Positions 19,113-20,181 of a stretch of DNA of 20,181 bases are shown here, piece by piece. The notes under the pieces were generated by a model. The model made no database searches, had not been told where the DNA came from, and saw only the letters and a program-made list of their open reading frames with translations. Each line of letters opens with the position of its first letter. The stretch's first letter is position 1. Both the position numbers and the translations under genes were made by a program. This stretch comes from a virus: the IMG/VR virus record IMGVR_UViG_3300034954_000558, positions 1-20,181 of that record, one strand, 5' to 3'.

Positions 19113-19297
19113 TTATTTAACTTCCATAAAATATACTCTTCACCATTTGCTTTCATGGTAATTGCAGGAACACCTGATGGTTTTGTCTTACCAACGTATT
19201 CCCATTTATAGCCGTCTTTCATTTGAGCGTTGGCTGTCTCTCTAAATTCTTGAGTGTCTATACTAAACATTCCAAGAACTAATACTACTATTCCCAT
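19109..19297 (-). CDS. Small exported or membrane-anchored protein (62 aa)
   Basis: I start this at the ATG at 19297 because AAGGAGG lies seven bases upstream and the ATG shares a base with the previous stop (TAATG). An ATG at 19321 would add eight polar residues (MQSRRREI) in front. The product begins MGIVVLVLGMFSIDTQEFRE, a short hydrophobic N-terminus that could be a signal or anchor, followed by ANAQMKDGYKWEYVGKTKPS and a small beta-like end, GEEYILWKLNK. I recognise no family. Coupled to the exported glycine-zipper protein, it may act in the envelope too. Confidence 0.72.
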   Translation of the reverse strand: MGIVVLVLGMFSIDTQEFRETANAQMKDGYKWEYVGKTKPSGVPAITMKANGEEYILWKLNK

Positions 19298-19488
19298 TAT
19301 TTCCCTCCTTCGACTTTGCATATTGGGTTTATTGATGTACCGTCGATATAGTCTCTACCGGTATAAGTTCTCGTAACGACTTCTTTTACAAGCATGCCAT
19401 TACGTTTTCTATATGTTATGAGCTCTCTAGACAGGACACCGTCACTGTCTAGGAGATCAAAAGCTTGTTTAAGCGGACCGTCAGTCAT
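19297..19488 (-). CDS. Small conserved phage protein (63 aa)
   Basis: The protein begins MTDGPLKQAFDLLDSDGVLS and contains LVKEVVTRTYTGRDYIDGTS followed by INPICKVEGGK. I recall the block VTR-x-[FY]-x-x-x-DYIDS-x-x-x-x-P in small proteins of cyanophages and other T4-like phages, with no known function. It is a soluble 63-residue protein without metal or catalytic motifs. Both ends share a base with neighbouring genes (TAATG), so it is translated in step with the DUF932 gene upstream. Confidence 0.78.
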   Translation of the reverse strand: MTDGPLKQAFDLLDSDGVLSRELITYRKRNGMLVKEVVTRTYTGRDYIDGTSINPICKVEGGK

Positions 19489-20181
19489 TACGCATCCGCC
19501 ATTTCAAGAGCTGTTTTAAGAGCATCTCTTTTTCTGGCTTGATCGCCAGCAAACCATGAAGAGTACATTCTGTTATCAGCATTTGCACCTTTCAAGTGGT
19601 CAGTTACGAAAGTAACTGAGTTAAAAGCTTGCCACCAAGAGCCTTCGGCATACTTTGAACCCGGTTGAGTATTGATATTATCGTAAGCTAACTTCGCGTT
19701 ACGTGATAACGTATCAACTGATAGAGGTTGATTTTGAACTCTCTTATCAGCAGTTCTTGGGAACACAGTATTATAATACTCTATAAGTTTATCTATACTA
19801 TATCTCTTTGAACCGAGAAATTCAGCCATTTCTTTATACTGCTCAAGTTTTGCAGTAGCGATACCAAGAGCTTTCTTGACTTCGTGAGCGTCGAACTCGA
19901 CTCTGTGGCCGACTCTTACAGCTCTTTCAGCTTCCATCTCAAGAGATAAAGATAAAGTATTGTTACAAACAACTCTGATAGGAGTAAACCTCACGTCAAT
20001 TGAATGACCATACCTATGTGGATTTGAAAACAATAAGTACGAATCGACTTGATCACCGCCAAAAAGATCGAATGACTCTTTAACTTTAGCGAGAGCCCAT
20101 ACTATCTGTCCATTTCTTAATGAACCTGCTGTATGCATCTCCATATCACCAGCGAGAACGTACTCACTGAAAAAGTTAAAG
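19488..20181 (-). CDS. DUF932 family protein, 5' end cut by the window
   Basis: An ATG exists at 20144, but the frame stays open to the window edge (FNFFSEYVLAGD precedes it), so the N-terminus lies outside. The visible part has HTAGSLRNGQIVWALAKVKE, YLLFSNPHRYGHSIDVRFTP and IRVVCNNTLSLSL, followed by a helical C-terminal region ending ALKTALEMADA. The core R-x-T-P-[IV]-R-V-V-C-x-N-T-L is the hallmark of DUF932, widely found in phages and plasmids and present in many copies in marine viruses. Its role is not known to me. It shares its stop with the next gene's start (TAATG). Confidence 0.92.
   Translation of the reverse strand, partial: FNFFSEYVLAGDMEMHTAGSLRNGQIVWALAKVKESFDLFGGDQVDSYLLFSNPHRYGHSIDVRFTPIRVVCNNTLSLSLEMEAERAVRVGHRVEFDAHEVKKALGIATAKLEQYKEMAEFLGSKRYSIDKLIEYYNTVFPRTADKRVQNQPLSVDTLSRNAKLAYDNINTQPGSKYAEGSWWQAFNSVTFVTDHLKGANADNRMYSSWFAGDQARKRDALKTALEMADA

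Noticed and set aside
1-20181. CRISPR arrays, tRNA genes, insertion sequences, attachment sites
   Set aside because: I found no regularly spaced repeats, no cloverleaf-like segments, no transposase or integrase and no flanking direct repeats by eye.

Overview
The window reads as part of the genome of a T4-like (myovirus-type) tailed phage of marine origin. Every credible gene lies on the minus strand, so transcription runs from high to low coordinates. Genes are packed with almost no spacing and often share start and stop codons (TAATG, TGATG, ATGA, GTGA). The DNA is AT-rich. Recognisable T4-superfamily markers include an RNase H/5' exonuclease, a coenzyme-B12-dependent ribonucleotide reductase and T4-type late promoters (TATAAATA). 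Many small conserved proteins resemble ones I know from cyanophages and other oceanic T4-like phages. The host cannot be read directly; a Gram-negative host is implied by the probable spanin pair, and the DUF1289 protein would fit a proteobacterium. DUF names are recalled from memory, not searched.

Layout in the direction of transcription. (1) 20181-18029: a truncated DUF932 protein, two or three tiny proteins, an exported glycine-zipper protein, a 53-residue basic protein and a half-size Na+/phosphate-cotransporter protein, closed by a strong hairpin terminator (about 17971-18008). (2) 17944-9870: directly after the terminator comes a late promoter, then a chain of mostly very basic modular proteins: a 485-residue unknown, a protein with ligase-like motifs (KWDG, EGYV), a 505-residue Lys/Arg-rich multi-module protein, a nucleotidyltransferase (TTGH motif) with a basic tail, a DUF5824-like protein and several smaller ones. 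Many share an N-terminus of the form M-x-x-F-x-x-(F/Y/L)-(I/L)-x-E, like the capsid-targeting sequence of T4 internal proteins. Their modules are joined at (V/I/L)-x-E sites resembling the T4 prohead-protease cleavage motif. (3) 9870-6311: small basic and membrane proteins, a coiled-coil protein with a C-terminal membrane anchor, another modular basic protein behind an internal late promoter, a HeH/SAP-like protein and two conserved phage proteins. (4) 6318-4681: a probable lysis group with overlapping i-spanin and lipoprotein o-spanin genes, a 48-residue protein and a DUF1353 membrane protein. (5) 4680-1: a nucleotide/DNA metabolism segment driven by two near-identical sigma-70-type promoters: nrdJ, DUF1289, a TTG-started zinc ribbon, a GIY-YIG-like nuclease, two small unknowns, rnh and a truncated DUF6433 protein.

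The most interesting idea is that region 2, plus two genes of region 3, encodes a set of internal head proteins. They would be targeted into the prohead by a shared leader, cut into basic pieces by the prohead protease, and possibly delivered with the DNA. Two members carry enzyme-like domains: a nucleotidyltransferase and a ligase-like fold. The leader and junction pattern is visible in the sequence; packaging and cleavage are inference.

No gene-free stretch exceeds about 300 bases. I saw no tRNA, rRNA, CRISPR array or insertion sequence.
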